64,000 bases of DNA from Gemmatimonadota bacterium (GTDB lineage Bacteria; Gemmatimonadota; Gemmatimonadetes; Gemmatimonadales; GWC2-71-9), in assembly GCA_003222195.1 (NCBI GenBank), contig QHVB01000025.1, positions 62,001 through 126,000 on the forward strand, written 5' to 3'. Shown one piece after another: positions 10,248-18,073 of the stretch; the stretch's first letter is position 1; each line of letters begins with the position of its first letter. The notes below the pieces were generated by a model, which saw only the letters and a list, made by a program, of their open reading frames with translations, searched no databases and had not been told where the DNA came from. The position numbers and the translations under genes were made by a program.

Positions 10248-10652
10248 GTGAAGAAACTGGACTCTTTGGAAGCTTGGAATTGTGGTCGGCAGCTTTCACG
10301 CGCCGCTTACAAGCTTACCATGCAGACGCCACTTTCTCGCCATTTCGGGCTTTCCGACCAGATCCGGCGTGCATCCGCGTCTGTTCCCGCCAACATCGCG
10401 GAAGGGTATGCGATGGGAACGACGCCGCAGTTCATCAAGTATCTGAGGATCGCGCTGGGATCGGCGACCGAGCTATCCACTCACATCGAGCTTGCGAAGG
10501 ATATGGAACTCGCTGCGGCCGATAAGGTCGAGACAGCCCTACAACTATGTAATAGGGAGATCGGACTCTTGATTGGATTGGTGTTTAGCTTGGGCCGGCG
10601 TCAGCCGTCGTTTCGCTCACCCGTCCCCCCTCCCTCGTCCCCCGTCCCCTAG
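10248..10652 (+). CDS. Four-helix bundle protein (23S rRNA intervening-sequence protein family)
   Basis: This small protein of about 134 residues belongs to the IVP/S23 family first known from intervening sequences in bacterial 23S rRNA. Recognisable stretches are LEAWNCGRQLSRAAYKLT, FGLSDQIRRASASVPANIAEGY and FIKYLRIALGSATELSTHIE. Members form helical bundles; their molecular role is unclear. GTG 10248 gives the usual short N-terminus; TTG 10242 is an alternative. The last residues (SPVPPPSSPVP) are encoded by the right-hand repeat tract, and the stop overlaps that of the convergent M24 peptidase gene. The gene sits outside any rRNA and is framed by inverted repeats. Confidence 0.85.
   Translation: MKKLDSLEAWNCGRQLSRAAYKLTMQTPLSRHFGLSDQIRRASASVPANIAEGYAMGTTPQFIKYLRIALGSATELSTHIELAKDMELAAADKVETALQLCNREIGLLIGLVFSLGRRQPSFRSPVPPPSSPVP
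10618..10650. repeat. CGTCCCCCGTCCC tract, right flank of the IVP-family gene
   Basis: This is the complementary counterpart of the tract at 10145-10176. It encodes the C-terminal Pro/Ser residues of the IVP-family protein and ends in CCCCTAG, which carries the stop codons of both convergent genes. Confidence 0.8.
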
Positions 10653-11863
10653 AGTTTGGTCGGCCGGTGCGACAGTACCTCAACCCCAGTCGCCGTCATC
10701 ATACAGTCGTCTTCAATCCGCACCCCAAACTTCCCGAGCTGATAGATCCCGGGCTCATCCGTAAACACGATCCCGGGCTCGAGCAGCAGCGTGTTGCCTT
10801 CTACCATATACGGCGGTTCGTGGCCGTCCATTCCCATGCCGTGCCCCAACCGGTGCGTGAAGTACTGCCCATACCCAGCGTCGGTGATGACCTTCCGGGC
10901 TGCGCGATCCACCTGCTGGCACTGCGTCACGCCCGGTTTCGCGTTCTCGATCGCTGCGGTCTGCGCGTCGTGCACGATGTTGTAGACCTTCTTGAACTCA
11001 TCCGACGGCGCGTCCCCGAACCAGATCGTGCGCGTGATGTCCGACGTATAGCCTTCGACGCGAGAGCCCGCGTCGATCAGCACAACGGTTTCGCGCGCGA
11101 GCTGCCCGGCCGAGGGACCGCCGTGGGGCAGGGCGCTGGACTGGCCGAACTGTACCAGCCCGCCGCCCGGTGAGCCGCGGCTCGCCATCTCGCGGGACAT
11201 GAGCGCCGCGACGTCCCGCTCCGACATGCCAACGGCGAGCTGGGAAAAGGTCGCGGCGATCGACGCTTCCGTCGCTGCGATCGCCTGACGAATCAGGGCA
11301 ATCTCCTCGGGGCTCTTGAGGATGCGCAGGCGCTCGGTGACAGGGCTGCCATCGCGCGGAATCCAGCCGCGGAGCTTAGTCGTCAGACGCACGTAGCTCT
11401 GATATGAGGTCGTGGGCTCGACGGCCACTTCACCGGCGCGTCCACGCGGCTTCATTTCCTGGCCGGCCTTCGCCACGAGCAGCCAGGGATCCTCCTGCTC
11501 CTCCCAGCCGCGCGCGTCGCTGATCGTGGTGTTGCGCTTGATCCGCTCGACCTCGAACGACGGGCACACGATCGCCGGCACGCCGGTCGCGGGAATCATG
11601 AGCAGGATGAGTCGCTCGCTGCGCCCCGGATTGTAGCCCGCGAAGTACTGGAAATTGGTGCTCGGCTCGACGACGAGGAGATCCAATTTCCTGCTCTTCA
11701 GCTCCTCCTGGGCCCGCTGGATTCGTTGCGCGAAGACCTGCGGGCTCAGGGCGGGTGTTTGATTGCGGATTGCGGATTGCGGATTCCGCAATCCGAAATC
11801 CCCAATCCGCAATGGCGTTACAGCCACTAATCCCGCAGTTGAAAGAAACTCGCGTCGCTCCAT
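10649..11863 (-). CDS. M24 family metallopeptidase (Xaa-Pro peptidase type), exported
   Basis: The C-terminal pita-bread domain carries the dinuclear metal ligands: two Asp in VLIDAGSRVEGYTSDITRT, His in HRLGHGMGMDGHE, Glu in TDEPGI and Glu in GVRIEDD. This fits cleavage of X-Pro bonds. The N-terminal creatinase-like domain includes STNFQYFAGYNPGRSER. The N-terminus MERREFLSTAGLV resembles a Tat signal (RR-x-F-L), so export of a folded enzyme is likely. A GCGGATT repeat tract encodes about residues 18-35 (IGDFGLRNPQSAIRNQ), stretching the region after the signal. A possible -10 box TAATAT lies 9 bases before the ATG. Confidence 0.9.
   Translation of the reverse strand: MERREFLSTAGLVAVTPLRIGDFGLRNPQSAIRNQTPALSPQVFAQRIQRAQEELKSRKLDLLVVEPSTNFQYFAGYNPGRSERLILLMIPATGVPAIVCPSFEVERIKRNTTISDARGWEEQEDPWLLVAKAGQEMKPRGRAGEVAVEPTTSYQSYVRLTTKLRGWIPRDGSPVTERLRILKSPEEIALIRQAIAATEASIAATFSQLAVGMSERDVAALMSREMASRGSPGGGLVQFGQSSALPHGGPSAGQLARETVVLIDAGSRVEGYTSDITRTIWFGDAPSDEFKKVYNIVHDAQTAAIENAKPGVTQCQQVDRAARKVITDAGYGQYFTHRLGHGMGMDGHEPPYMVEGNTLLLEPGIVFTDEPGIYQLGKFGVRIEDDCMMTATGVEVLSHRPTKL
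11762..11814. repeat. GCGGATT / AATCCGC inverted repeat inside the M24 peptidase N-terminus
   Basis: Three GCGGATT units on the left face AATCCGAAATCCCCAATCCGC on the right. The tract remains in frame in the gene and encodes a low-complexity linker after the export signal. Confidence 0.8.
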
Positions 11864-11914
11864 AGTGCGGCTATATTACGCGAGCGAGACTCGCGCAGGA
11901 AGGCGCAGAACTGC

Positions 11915-12430
11915 ATGCATTTCGAAGCACGGATCGAGCCGCTCACCGGGAAACTTCCCAAGGTGTCGTACCGCTGGGATCCTGAAACCGATATCCTGAC
12001 CGTCGCCTGCAAAGGTGTCCCGAAAGGGAACGGGATGAACGGCACGGTGGATCTCGAGGGCGGGGACGGCTCCTTTGTCGTGATCGATGTCGCCGGCGGC
12101 GCCATGCGCGGCGTCGACGTCGTGACGTGGCCGGATGACGTGCGGACGATCGCGTCACTCAAGCCGCCGGAGGCGTCCAAGGAAGGACAGGTTACGTTCC
12201 CCGGACGCCGCTCACAGCCCGGCATTGCTGCGGTCGAGGTCGATACGGCGCTCACCGTGGACAAGGATCAAGCGGAATCGGTGTTTCATATTCGCGTGGG
12301 GCGACAGCGCCCAGCGACGATCGTGCGCGTGGCCGATCACATGCTCGTGGAAATCGACAAGCAGTCGCGGATCGCGGGGCTCTGGCTGCTCCACGTCCCA
12401 CCCTTCCCGAACGTCGAAGCTACGGCGTAG
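11915..12430 (+). CDS. Hypothetical protein with two DUF2283-like beta repeats
   Basis: The 171-residue product has no signal peptide. Two segments look alike: VSYRWDPETDILTVAC ... FVVIDVAGGAMRGVDVV and AESVFHIRVGRQRPATIV ... LVEIDKQSRIAGLWLL. Both end in a short ligand-like beta hairpin reminiscent of DUF2283 proteins, but I cannot name the family with confidence. A Shine-Dalgarno-like AGGAAGG lies about 10 bases before the ATG, and a TATATT box is about 40 bases upstream. It is the first gene of the long plus-strand series leading to NurA-HerA-Mre11-Rad50, and its stop overlaps the next start by 1 base. Confidence 0.55.
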   Translation: MHFEARIEPLTGKLPKVSYRWDPETDILTVACKGVPKGNGMNGTVDLEGGDGSFVVIDVAGGAMRGVDVVTWPDDVRTIASLKPPEASKEGQVTFPGRRSQPGIAAVEVDTALTVDKDQAESVFHIRVGRQRPATIVRVADHMLVEIDKQSRIAGLWLLHVPPFPNVEATA

Positions 12431-13068
12431 TGGACGAGAGATTCGAGCGCTACGTCACCGAGCTGTTCGCCGCTGAAGACCCGATTCTCTCCCAAATCCG
12501 CGCCCGTCACACCGCCGAGAATCTGCCGGCGATCAACGTCTCGCCTGAAGAAGGCAAGCTGCTCCACCTGCTGCTCCGCACGATTGAAGCGAAACGCGTC
12601 CTGGAGATCGGCTCGCTTGGTGGGTACAGCGGCGTCTGGCTCGCGCGTGCGCTGCCGGCCGGGGGTGAGTTGACGACGATCGAAAAGGACCCCAAGCACG
12701 CGCGAATCGCGCGCGAAGCGTTCGATATGGCCCGCCTGCACGGCCGCGTGCGCCTCATCGAAGGCTCCGCGCTCGACGTCTTGCCCACCCTCCCTCCCGG
12801 TTTTGATGCCGTGTTCATCGACGCGGATAAGGAGCCGCTCCCGAAGTACTTCGACTGGGGCATGAAGCTGCTGCGACGCGGTGGGCTGTTGCTGTGCGAC
12901 AATGCGTTCTTTCACGGCGCGGCGGTCGATCCGAACGATCGCTCCGCCAATGCGTTGGGGGTGCAGGCGTTCAACGAGCTGGCCGCGCGCGACCCGCGCC
13001 TGGTCGCCACGATCATTCCGGTGCGGGACGGACTGGTGGTCGGCCTGAAGACAAAGGACAGCGCATGA
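12430..13068 (+). CDS. O-methyltransferase (class I SAM-dependent, COMT-like)
   Basis: The 212-residue protein has the SAM-binding motif LEIGSLGGYSGVWLARALP, then TTIEKDPKHARIAREAF, the metal/catechol-site DAVFIDADKEPLPKYFDW and LRRGGLLLCDNAFFHG. These define the family 3 O-methyltransferases, which often act on catechol-like substrates with Mg2+. The true substrate is unknown. GTG 12430 shares a base with the previous stop, and the gene overlaps the NurA gene by 4 bases. Why it precedes DNA-repair genes is unclear. Confidence 0.88.
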   Translation: MDERFERYVTELFAAEDPILSQIRARHTAENLPAINVSPEEGKLLHLLLRTIEAKRVLEIGSLGGYSGVWLARALPAGGELTTIEKDPKHARIAREAFDMARLHGRVRLIEGSALDVLPTLPPGFDAVFIDADKEPLPKYFDWGMKLLRRGGLLLCDNAFFHGAAVDPNDRSANALGVQAFNELAARDPRLVATIIPVRDGLVVGLKTKDSA

Positions 13069-14048
13069 CGTGGTGGCGGGCCTTGATCGACGCTGGAGCG
13101 GTGGCCGGCGGCGGCGGCAGGACGGACGAGGCCGAGAGCGGAGCCACGGTGGGCGCTGATCTCGTGGAAGGATCGGAGCTGCAGATCCATCGGGTTGCCG
13201 ATCGCACGGGCTCACCGATTCCCCCAGCAGCCTCGTTCCTCAACGGCATCGAACGCTGGAGCGTCGTCGCCTACGACGGCGTGGTTCAGGTCGTGAATGC
13301 GTATGTCGCGGCCGCGGTGCGCCGCCGCGACAAGACCGGCGTGTTACACACGACATTCGAGCGCAGTCGTGCGTTCGCCATCGCCCCCCTCGACCGCATG
13401 AGTCCCGCGCTGCGCCAGGCGCTGGAGCAGTCCGCGGCCGATATCGAAGCGGTCGCTGGTGAGCTGGTGGAGCAGCCGGCGCGATATCTCGAGATGGTCG
13501 AAGCCACGGTCCGCCGCGGGCGGGCGCGGATCGAACGCGACCTCGCCGAGCAAGCCATGAACGACATCGGGCCCGATGAGTGGCTCGTGATCGACGGGCT
13601 CTTGTCACGATCCCCGGACGTGGCGCGGCACCCGCGCGCGCTCGGCGTGATCAAGAGCCACGGAACGCAGTTCCTCGAGGGCAGGGGCCTTGAACGCGCG
13701 TTGACGCTGCCTGCCGGTCATCGTACCAGCGTATTTGCCGTGCGCGGCGGTCACACACGCACGGAGGTGTATTCGTGGTACCTCCGGCTGTGGCCCTGGG
13801 AGGGCAACGACCTGCTATACGGACTGCTGCGCATCGAGGCGCGCGCACATGCCGACTCGGTGAAGCGCGCTTCCGAGTTGAGTCGCTGGCTGTGGGCTGA
13901 GCGCGCACCGCTGGCGACCCCGGCAACACGGTGGGACCGGCTGTTGTATCCTTTACATCACGTGGAGGAATACCTGAAGACCCGTGCGCCCCGGGATCTG
14001 CAGCAAGGACCCCGTCGTGCGTCTCGGCTGCCAAGGCTCGCGTCGTGA
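13065..14048 (+). CDS. nurA: NurA-family nuclease
   Basis: NurA is a toroidal 5'-3' nuclease that works with the HerA translocase in DNA-end resection. The 327-residue product matches the NurA domain: FLNGIERWSVVAYDG near residue 60, WLVIDGLLSRS in the middle, LGVIKSHGTQFLEG, and the C-terminal EVYSWYLRLW and LLYGLLRIEA. The position normally occupied by the first catalytic Asp (FxDG) reads FLNG here, so the metal site may be altered. The ATG overlaps the O-methyltransferase stop by 4 bases, and the stop is overlapped by the HerA GTG. The adjacency to HerA strongly supports the family call. Confidence 0.8.
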   Translation: MTWWRALIDAGAVAGGGGRTDEAESGATVGADLVEGSELQIHRVADRTGSPIPPAASFLNGIERWSVVAYDGVVQVVNAYVAAAVRRRDKTGVLHTTFERSRAFAIAPLDRMSPALRQALEQSAADIEAVAGELVEQPARYLEMVEATVRRGRARIERDLAEQAMNDIGPDEWLVIDGLLSRSPDVARHPRALGVIKSHGTQFLEGRGLERALTLPAGHRTSVFAVRGGHTRTEVYSWYLRLWPWEGNDLLYGLLRIEARAHADSVKRASELSRWLWAERAPLATPATRWDRLLYPLHHVEEYLKTRAPRDLQQGPRRASRLPRLAS

Positions 14049-15991
14049 ATGCGATCGGGAGGGTCGTCGCGACGGAGCTGAAGCCCGCGACTCCACACCA
14101 ATTCCATTTCTGGACGGCGACGGATACCGCGATTGGAATTGGTGCGATCGTGAAAGTGGGGGGAAGCGGGACGGGGGACGAGGGAAGGGTGGTCTACGGC
14201 GTTGTCACCGAGGGCTTCGCGTATTCTGATCTCGCGACGCCGTTGCACGACGTTGTGGGCGCCGAGGGCGATCCCACGCGTGCCGAGGAGGCGCCCACGG
14301 CACGCCAGCAGATCCGGTACTGGACGGCGGCGGTGCTGCGGCAGACGCCGGAAGAGCCACTGCAGCCGGTGCCGCTCGGGCAAGTGTACGTCGCCGATGA
14401 TGTGGACGTCGCGCAGGCGCTGCGCATGGACACGTTCCTCTATTCGGCGACGCCCACCGCCATTCCCATCGGCCTCTACACCTCTGCCGGCCGCGAAGCG
14501 CCCGTCTACCTCGACGCCGATTTTCTGCTTGGCCCCGAGGCCGCGCACCTCAACATCTCCGGCGTCTCAGGGTTGGCGACCAAGACCAGCGCGGTCGAGT
14601 TCCTGCTCGCGTCGATCTTCGCGCATTTCCCCGCGCACAAAGGTCGCGTGGCGGCGGTGTGCTTCAACGTCAAAGGGCCGGACCTCTGTTTCCTCGATCA
14701 GCCGGGCGATCTGACCGACGAAGACCGGCACCGCTACCAGGCGCTCAAGGTGCCCGCCGAGCCGTTCCAGCGGGTCCGGCTCTACGCCCCGCTCAAGGCG
14801 GACGGCGTGAATCTCAACACGCTGCGCACCCATCCCGATCTCGTCGGCGACGTCGAGCCACTCACCTGGGGTTTGCAAGAAGTCGTCGATTTTGCCGAGG
14901 TGCTGCTCAACCGCGACGACATCGACGCCAAGGCGGACGCCTTCATCGATTTTCTCCGAGACCGAGTCCTCGGCAAGTCGTTCGACGATGGCTTCGGCAC
15001 CACGCATCGCGTACAGACATTCGCCGATCTCGCCCGGCTGTTCCGCTCGATCTTCGATGGCTTGGAGATCACGGCCGGCGGTCGCAGCGATACCTGGCGC
15101 ACACACCACATCGCCACGATGCGCAAGGTCCGGAACCGCCTGCTCAACATCTCGACGCGCTGCAAGGGTCTGGTGACTGACGACGGACCGTCCAGCGATC
15201 TCCCCTGGAAGGGGTTCGAGGACCGCACGGTCTACGTGATCGACATCGCGAACGTCGACCCGCTGGGGCAGGACCTCGTGTTTGCGCGCGTCGTGTCCAA
15301 GCTGCGCGAACAGCTCGAGCGTCGTGAGCTCGGCGTGGACGCAGTCGTCGTGTTCGTCGACGAGCTCAACAAATACGCGCCCGGAGACGGACCCGAGACG
15401 TACGTCAAGAAGATGTTGCTCGACATCTCCGAGCGCGGTCGCTATCTGGGGCTCGTGCTGTTCGGGGCGGAGCAGTTCCGCTCCCAGGTCCACCGGCGCG
15501 TCGTGGGAAACGCCGGGACCCAGGTGTTCGGGCGGATGGATATGGATGAGCTGGCGACGCCGGGCTATCAGGTGCTGACGCCGGCGACCAAGAGCAAGCT
15601 GGCGACCCTGCCGATCGGCGAGCTGATGATCAGACATCCGCATTTCACGCAGCCGATCTTCGTGCGCTTCCCCAAGCCGCCCGTGCTGCGCGGCCGGGAC
15701 GGCGTCGAACGGTTTCCGCCGGGTGCCGATGTGCCGTTCGAGGACGCGGTCGTTCGCCAGCTCGTGCGACTCGACCGCCGCGTGCGGCCGAATCAGGTGA
15801 AAGACCTGATCGCTGACCGCGAGCCGGACGACGTGCGGCGTGCGCTCGCCGCCGTGCGGCGGATCCGTCCGGACGATGTCCTGGCGTATTTCCGGAAGGT
15901 GCTGGGTGCCCGTGTGGAGCCGGAAGCAAGGATGCTGCGCGAGCACCACGCGGTGCCGCCCCTCAACCCAATTTCCGACGAGCCCTATTGA
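14045..15991 (+). CDS. herA: HerA-family ATPase/DNA translocase
   Basis: HerA is a hexameric FtsK-like pump that feeds DNA to NurA. From GTG 14045 the protein has 648 residues. The N-terminus (VVATELKPATPHQFHFW ... FAYSDLATP) matches a HAS-barrel. Residues 160-185 give YLDADFLLGPEAAHLNISG followed by the phosphate loop GVSGLATKTS (Lys180), a form of Walker A used in this bacterial HerA subgroup. Walker B is VVFVDELNKYAP (Asp439, Glu440), and RGRYLGLVLFGAEQFRSQV follows. A GGGACGGGGG repeat at 14158-14189 encodes a Gly-rich loop in the N-terminal domain. GTGA overlap with nurA implies co-translation. Confidence 0.87.
   Translation: MNAIGRVVATELKPATPHQFHFWTATDTAIGIGAIVKVGGSGTGDEGRVVYGVVTEGFAYSDLATPLHDVVGAEGDPTRAEEAPTARQQIRYWTAAVLRQTPEEPLQPVPLGQVYVADDVDVAQALRMDTFLYSATPTAIPIGLYTSAGREAPVYLDADFLLGPEAAHLNISGVSGLATKTSAVEFLLASIFAHFPAHKGRVAAVCFNVKGPDLCFLDQPGDLTDEDRHRYQALKVPAEPFQRVRLYAPLKADGVNLNTLRTHPDLVGDVEPLTWGLQEVVDFAEVLLNRDDIDAKADAFIDFLRDRVLGKSFDDGFGTTHRVQTFADLARLFRSIFDGLEITAGGRSDTWRTHHIATMRKVRNRLLNISTRCKGLVTDDGPSSDLPWKGFEDRTVYVIDIANVDPLGQDLVFARVVSKLREQLERRELGVDAVVVFVDELNKYAPGDGPETYVKKMLLDISERGRYLGLVLFGAEQFRSQVHRRVVGNAGTQVFGRMDMDELATPGYQVLTPATKSKLATLPIGELMIRHPHFTQPIFVRFPKPPVLRGRDGVERFPPGADVPFEDAVVRQLVRLDRRVRPNQVKDLIADREPDDVRRALAAVRRIRPDDVLAYFRKVLGARVEPEARMLREHHAVPPLNPISDEPY
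14158..14189. repeat. GGGACGGGGGACG tract within the herA gene
   Basis: This is the same unit as at 10145-10176, read in frame as Gly-Gly-Ser-Gly-Thr-Gly-Asp-Glu-Gly within the N-terminal barrel domain. Confidence 0.7.
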
Positions 15992-15992
15992 T

Positions 15993-16859
15993 ATGAGACA
16001 CCACGCCGCTGCGCTGCTGCTGCTGGCTGTGGTCGCTTGTGGTGGTGGTGGTGGCGGGGGGGGCCCCAAGGTCGCGCTGCGCTATCACCCCCCGGCGGGC
16101 GCGGTCTATCACTTCGGCGTCGAGCAACATACGACGGTGAGCGCCGAGTCCGGCCCGCTCGCGCGGATGGGCCGGCAACAGATCCTCATGCGCTTGTACT
16201 TCACGCAGACGGTCAAGGGACCGGTGAATGGCGGGACCGAAGTCGACGTGGTGTTCGAGACGATCACGATGGAGATCCCTGGTATGCCTTCCAACATCGC
16301 GGGAGGCGCCCTGGCAGGCCTTCAGGGGATGCATGGGACGTTAGTGATCGATGAGCGGGGGAAGGTCATTCGGAGTGACTTCGCCAGGGCTCCGAGCGTG
16401 TCCCCCGACATGGCGAAACGGCTCGCCGCGGGCGTCAACGCGATGGCTTTCGGATTCCCGGAGCAGCGAGTGGGTCGCGGCGATTCGTGGACCTTCACGT
16501 CCGAGCTGCCGCTCGACCAGGTGCCGGGCATCACCGCCTCGACCACCGAAGTAGCGCGGACGACGTTGACCGTGCGCGAGCTCCGCGTGGAGGGATCCGA
16601 TACCTCCGTGGTGTTGGACATCAAGACGGAGTTCCCGTCGCAACCCATCCACCTCGCGTCCGCCGAGCAGTCCGGCACACTCAAGCTCGAGGGGGGCACC
16701 GCGGGCCATCAGGTGTTCTCGATTTCGCGAGGCGCGATTGTCGACGGCACGGTCAAAGGCACAATGAAAATCAACTTCAGTGGGTCAGGGCTCGGCTCGG
16801 CAGGCATGACCATGCATACCGAGACCGAGAACTCGATCGTACTGCTCCCGAACCAGTGA
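15993..16859 (+). CDS. Lipoprotein, DUF6263-like
   Basis: The N-terminus MRHHAAALLLLAVVAC has a type II signal with lipobox Cys16, followed by eight or more glycines as a tether (GGGGGGGG). The remaining ~265 residues are beta-rich (LRYHPPAGAVYHFGVEQHTT, IPGMPSNIAGGALAGLQGM, FPEQRVGRGDSWTFTSELPL) and resemble the DUF6263 group of envelope proteins of unknown role. It lies 1 base after the herA stop and overlaps the Mre11 start by 4 bases. A periplasmic lipoprotein inserted in a DNA-repair operon is odd and cannot be explained from sequence. Confidence 0.75.
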   Translation: MRHHAAALLLLAVVACGGGGGGGGPKVALRYHPPAGAVYHFGVEQHTTVSAESGPLARMGRQQILMRLYFTQTVKGPVNGGTEVDVVFETITMEIPGMPSNIAGGALAGLQGMHGTLVIDERGKVIRSDFARAPSVSPDMAKRLAAGVNAMAFGFPEQRVGRGDSWTFTSELPLDQVPGITASTTEVARTTLTVRELRVEGSDTSVVLDIKTEFPSQPIHLASAEQSGTLKLEGGTAGHQVFSISRGAIVDGTVKGTMKINFSGSGLGSAGMTMHTETENSIVLLPNQ

Positions 16860-18073
16860 AGCTCGCGCACCTCGCCGACCTGCACCTCGGGTTCCGCCAG
16901 TTCGACCGGCAGACGCCGAAGGGCGCGAACCAGCGTGAGGTTGACGTCGCGGAAGTCTTCAAGCGCGCCGTCGACGATCTGCTGGAGCAGAAGCCGGAGT
17001 TGATCGTGGTCGCGGGTGACCTGTTTCACTCCGTGCGGCCAACCAATGCCGCCATTCTTTATTGCTTCCGCCAACTGCAGCGGCTGCGGACCGGCCTGCC
17101 GCACACACCGATCGTCGTCGTTGCGGGCGAGCACGACACGCCGCGCTCCACCGAAACGGGCTCGATCCTGCGCCTCTACGAAGCGCTGGGCGTCGAAATC
17201 GCGGTGGAGGAGGCGCGCCGCATCGTATTTCCCAAACTCGACTGCGCAGTACTCGCGGTGCCCCAGCAGTCGCTCGCGAAGGCGGACCGCCCCGCGCTGC
17301 GGCCGGAAGCGGGCGGGCCGACCCGCAACGTCCTCGTCACGCATGGCGTGTACGGCGGATTGGGTGAAGAGCGTGGCACCGTGGAATACGGCGGAGCCGA
17401 ACTGTCGCGCGAGCTGCTCGCGCCGGAGAAATGGGACTACATCGCACTGGGTCACTATCACACTGCGCAGTCGGTTGCGACGAATGCCTGGTATTCGGGG
17501 AGCCTCGAGTATTTGCCCCCGAATCCCTGGGGGCAGCTGCAGGATGAGGCCGCGCAGCGCACGAGTGCCAGGGGGAAGAAAGAGCGCACCGGCAAAGGGT
17601 ATCTGCTCGTGGACCTGCCAGGGGCGCGCGTCACGTTTCGTCCCATCGCGCCCGCGCGCCGGCACATCGACTTGCCACCCATTCAGGCCGCCGGGCTGAA
17701 CGCCAAAGAGCTGGATGCACAGATCGCCGAGCGCGTCGGTGGCGCGAAGATCGACGATCAGATTGTCAGGTTGCTGGTGTGGGATGTCGACCGCGCGGTC
17801 GCGCGCGACCTGGACCACGCCGCGATCCGCGGCTTCAAAGCGCGCGCATTGAACTTTCAACTCGATCTCCGCCGACCGGAAGTCCAGCGGACCCTGGGGA
17901 CCAGCGCGGGCGGCGGCGCGCGCCGCCAGACGCTCACTGAGACGGTGCAGGACTTCCTCGGTCGCCGGCCCCTCGATGCCGAGCTGAATCGCGAGACATT
18001 CGTGAAACTCGGCGTCGAATACCTCGAGACGGCGGCTCGCGCGGACAGCGAAACGGGCGGCGGAACCGGATGA
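16856..18073 (+). CDS. sbcD: Mre11/SbcD-like DNA repair metallophosphoesterase
   Basis: Mre11/SbcD is the nuclease partner of Rad50/SbcC. From GTG 16856 the protein has 405 residues, with phosphoesterase motifs Asp8-Leu-His10 (HLADLHLGF), Asp55/His58 (VVAGDLFHSVRP), GEHDTPR (Glu92-His93-Asp94), VTHGVYG and LGHYHTAQS. In nearly all relatives the third motif is GNHD; here the metal-ligand Asn is Glu. The C-terminal third is a capping and Rad50-binding region. GTGA overlap with the lipoprotein gene and ATGA overlap with the Rad50 gene indicate strict coupling. Confidence 0.92.
   Translation: MKLAHLADLHLGFRQFDRQTPKGANQREVDVAEVFKRAVDDLLEQKPELIVVAGDLFHSVRPTNAAILYCFRQLQRLRTGLPHTPIVVVAGEHDTPRSTETGSILRLYEALGVEIAVEEARRIVFPKLDCAVLAVPQQSLAKADRPALRPEAGGPTRNVLVTHGVYGGLGEERGTVEYGGAELSRELLAPEKWDYIALGHYHTAQSVATNAWYSGSLEYLPPNPWGQLQDEAAQRTSARGKKERTGKGYLLVDLPGARVTFRPIAPARRHIDLPPIQAAGLNAKELDAQIAERVGGAKIDDQIVRLLVWDVDRAVARDLDHAAIRGFKARALNFQLDLRRPEVQRTLGTSAGGGARRQTLTETVQDFLGRRPLDAELNRETFVKLGVEYLETAARADSETGGGTG

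Noticed and set aside
10145-10650. Possible CRISPR-like direct repeats
   Set aside because: Units are short, variable and contiguous, with no uniform spacers and no cas genes.
14567-16069. 500-codon minus-strand open frame opposite herA
   Set aside because: No family resemblance, and herA motifs on the plus strand explain the sequence.
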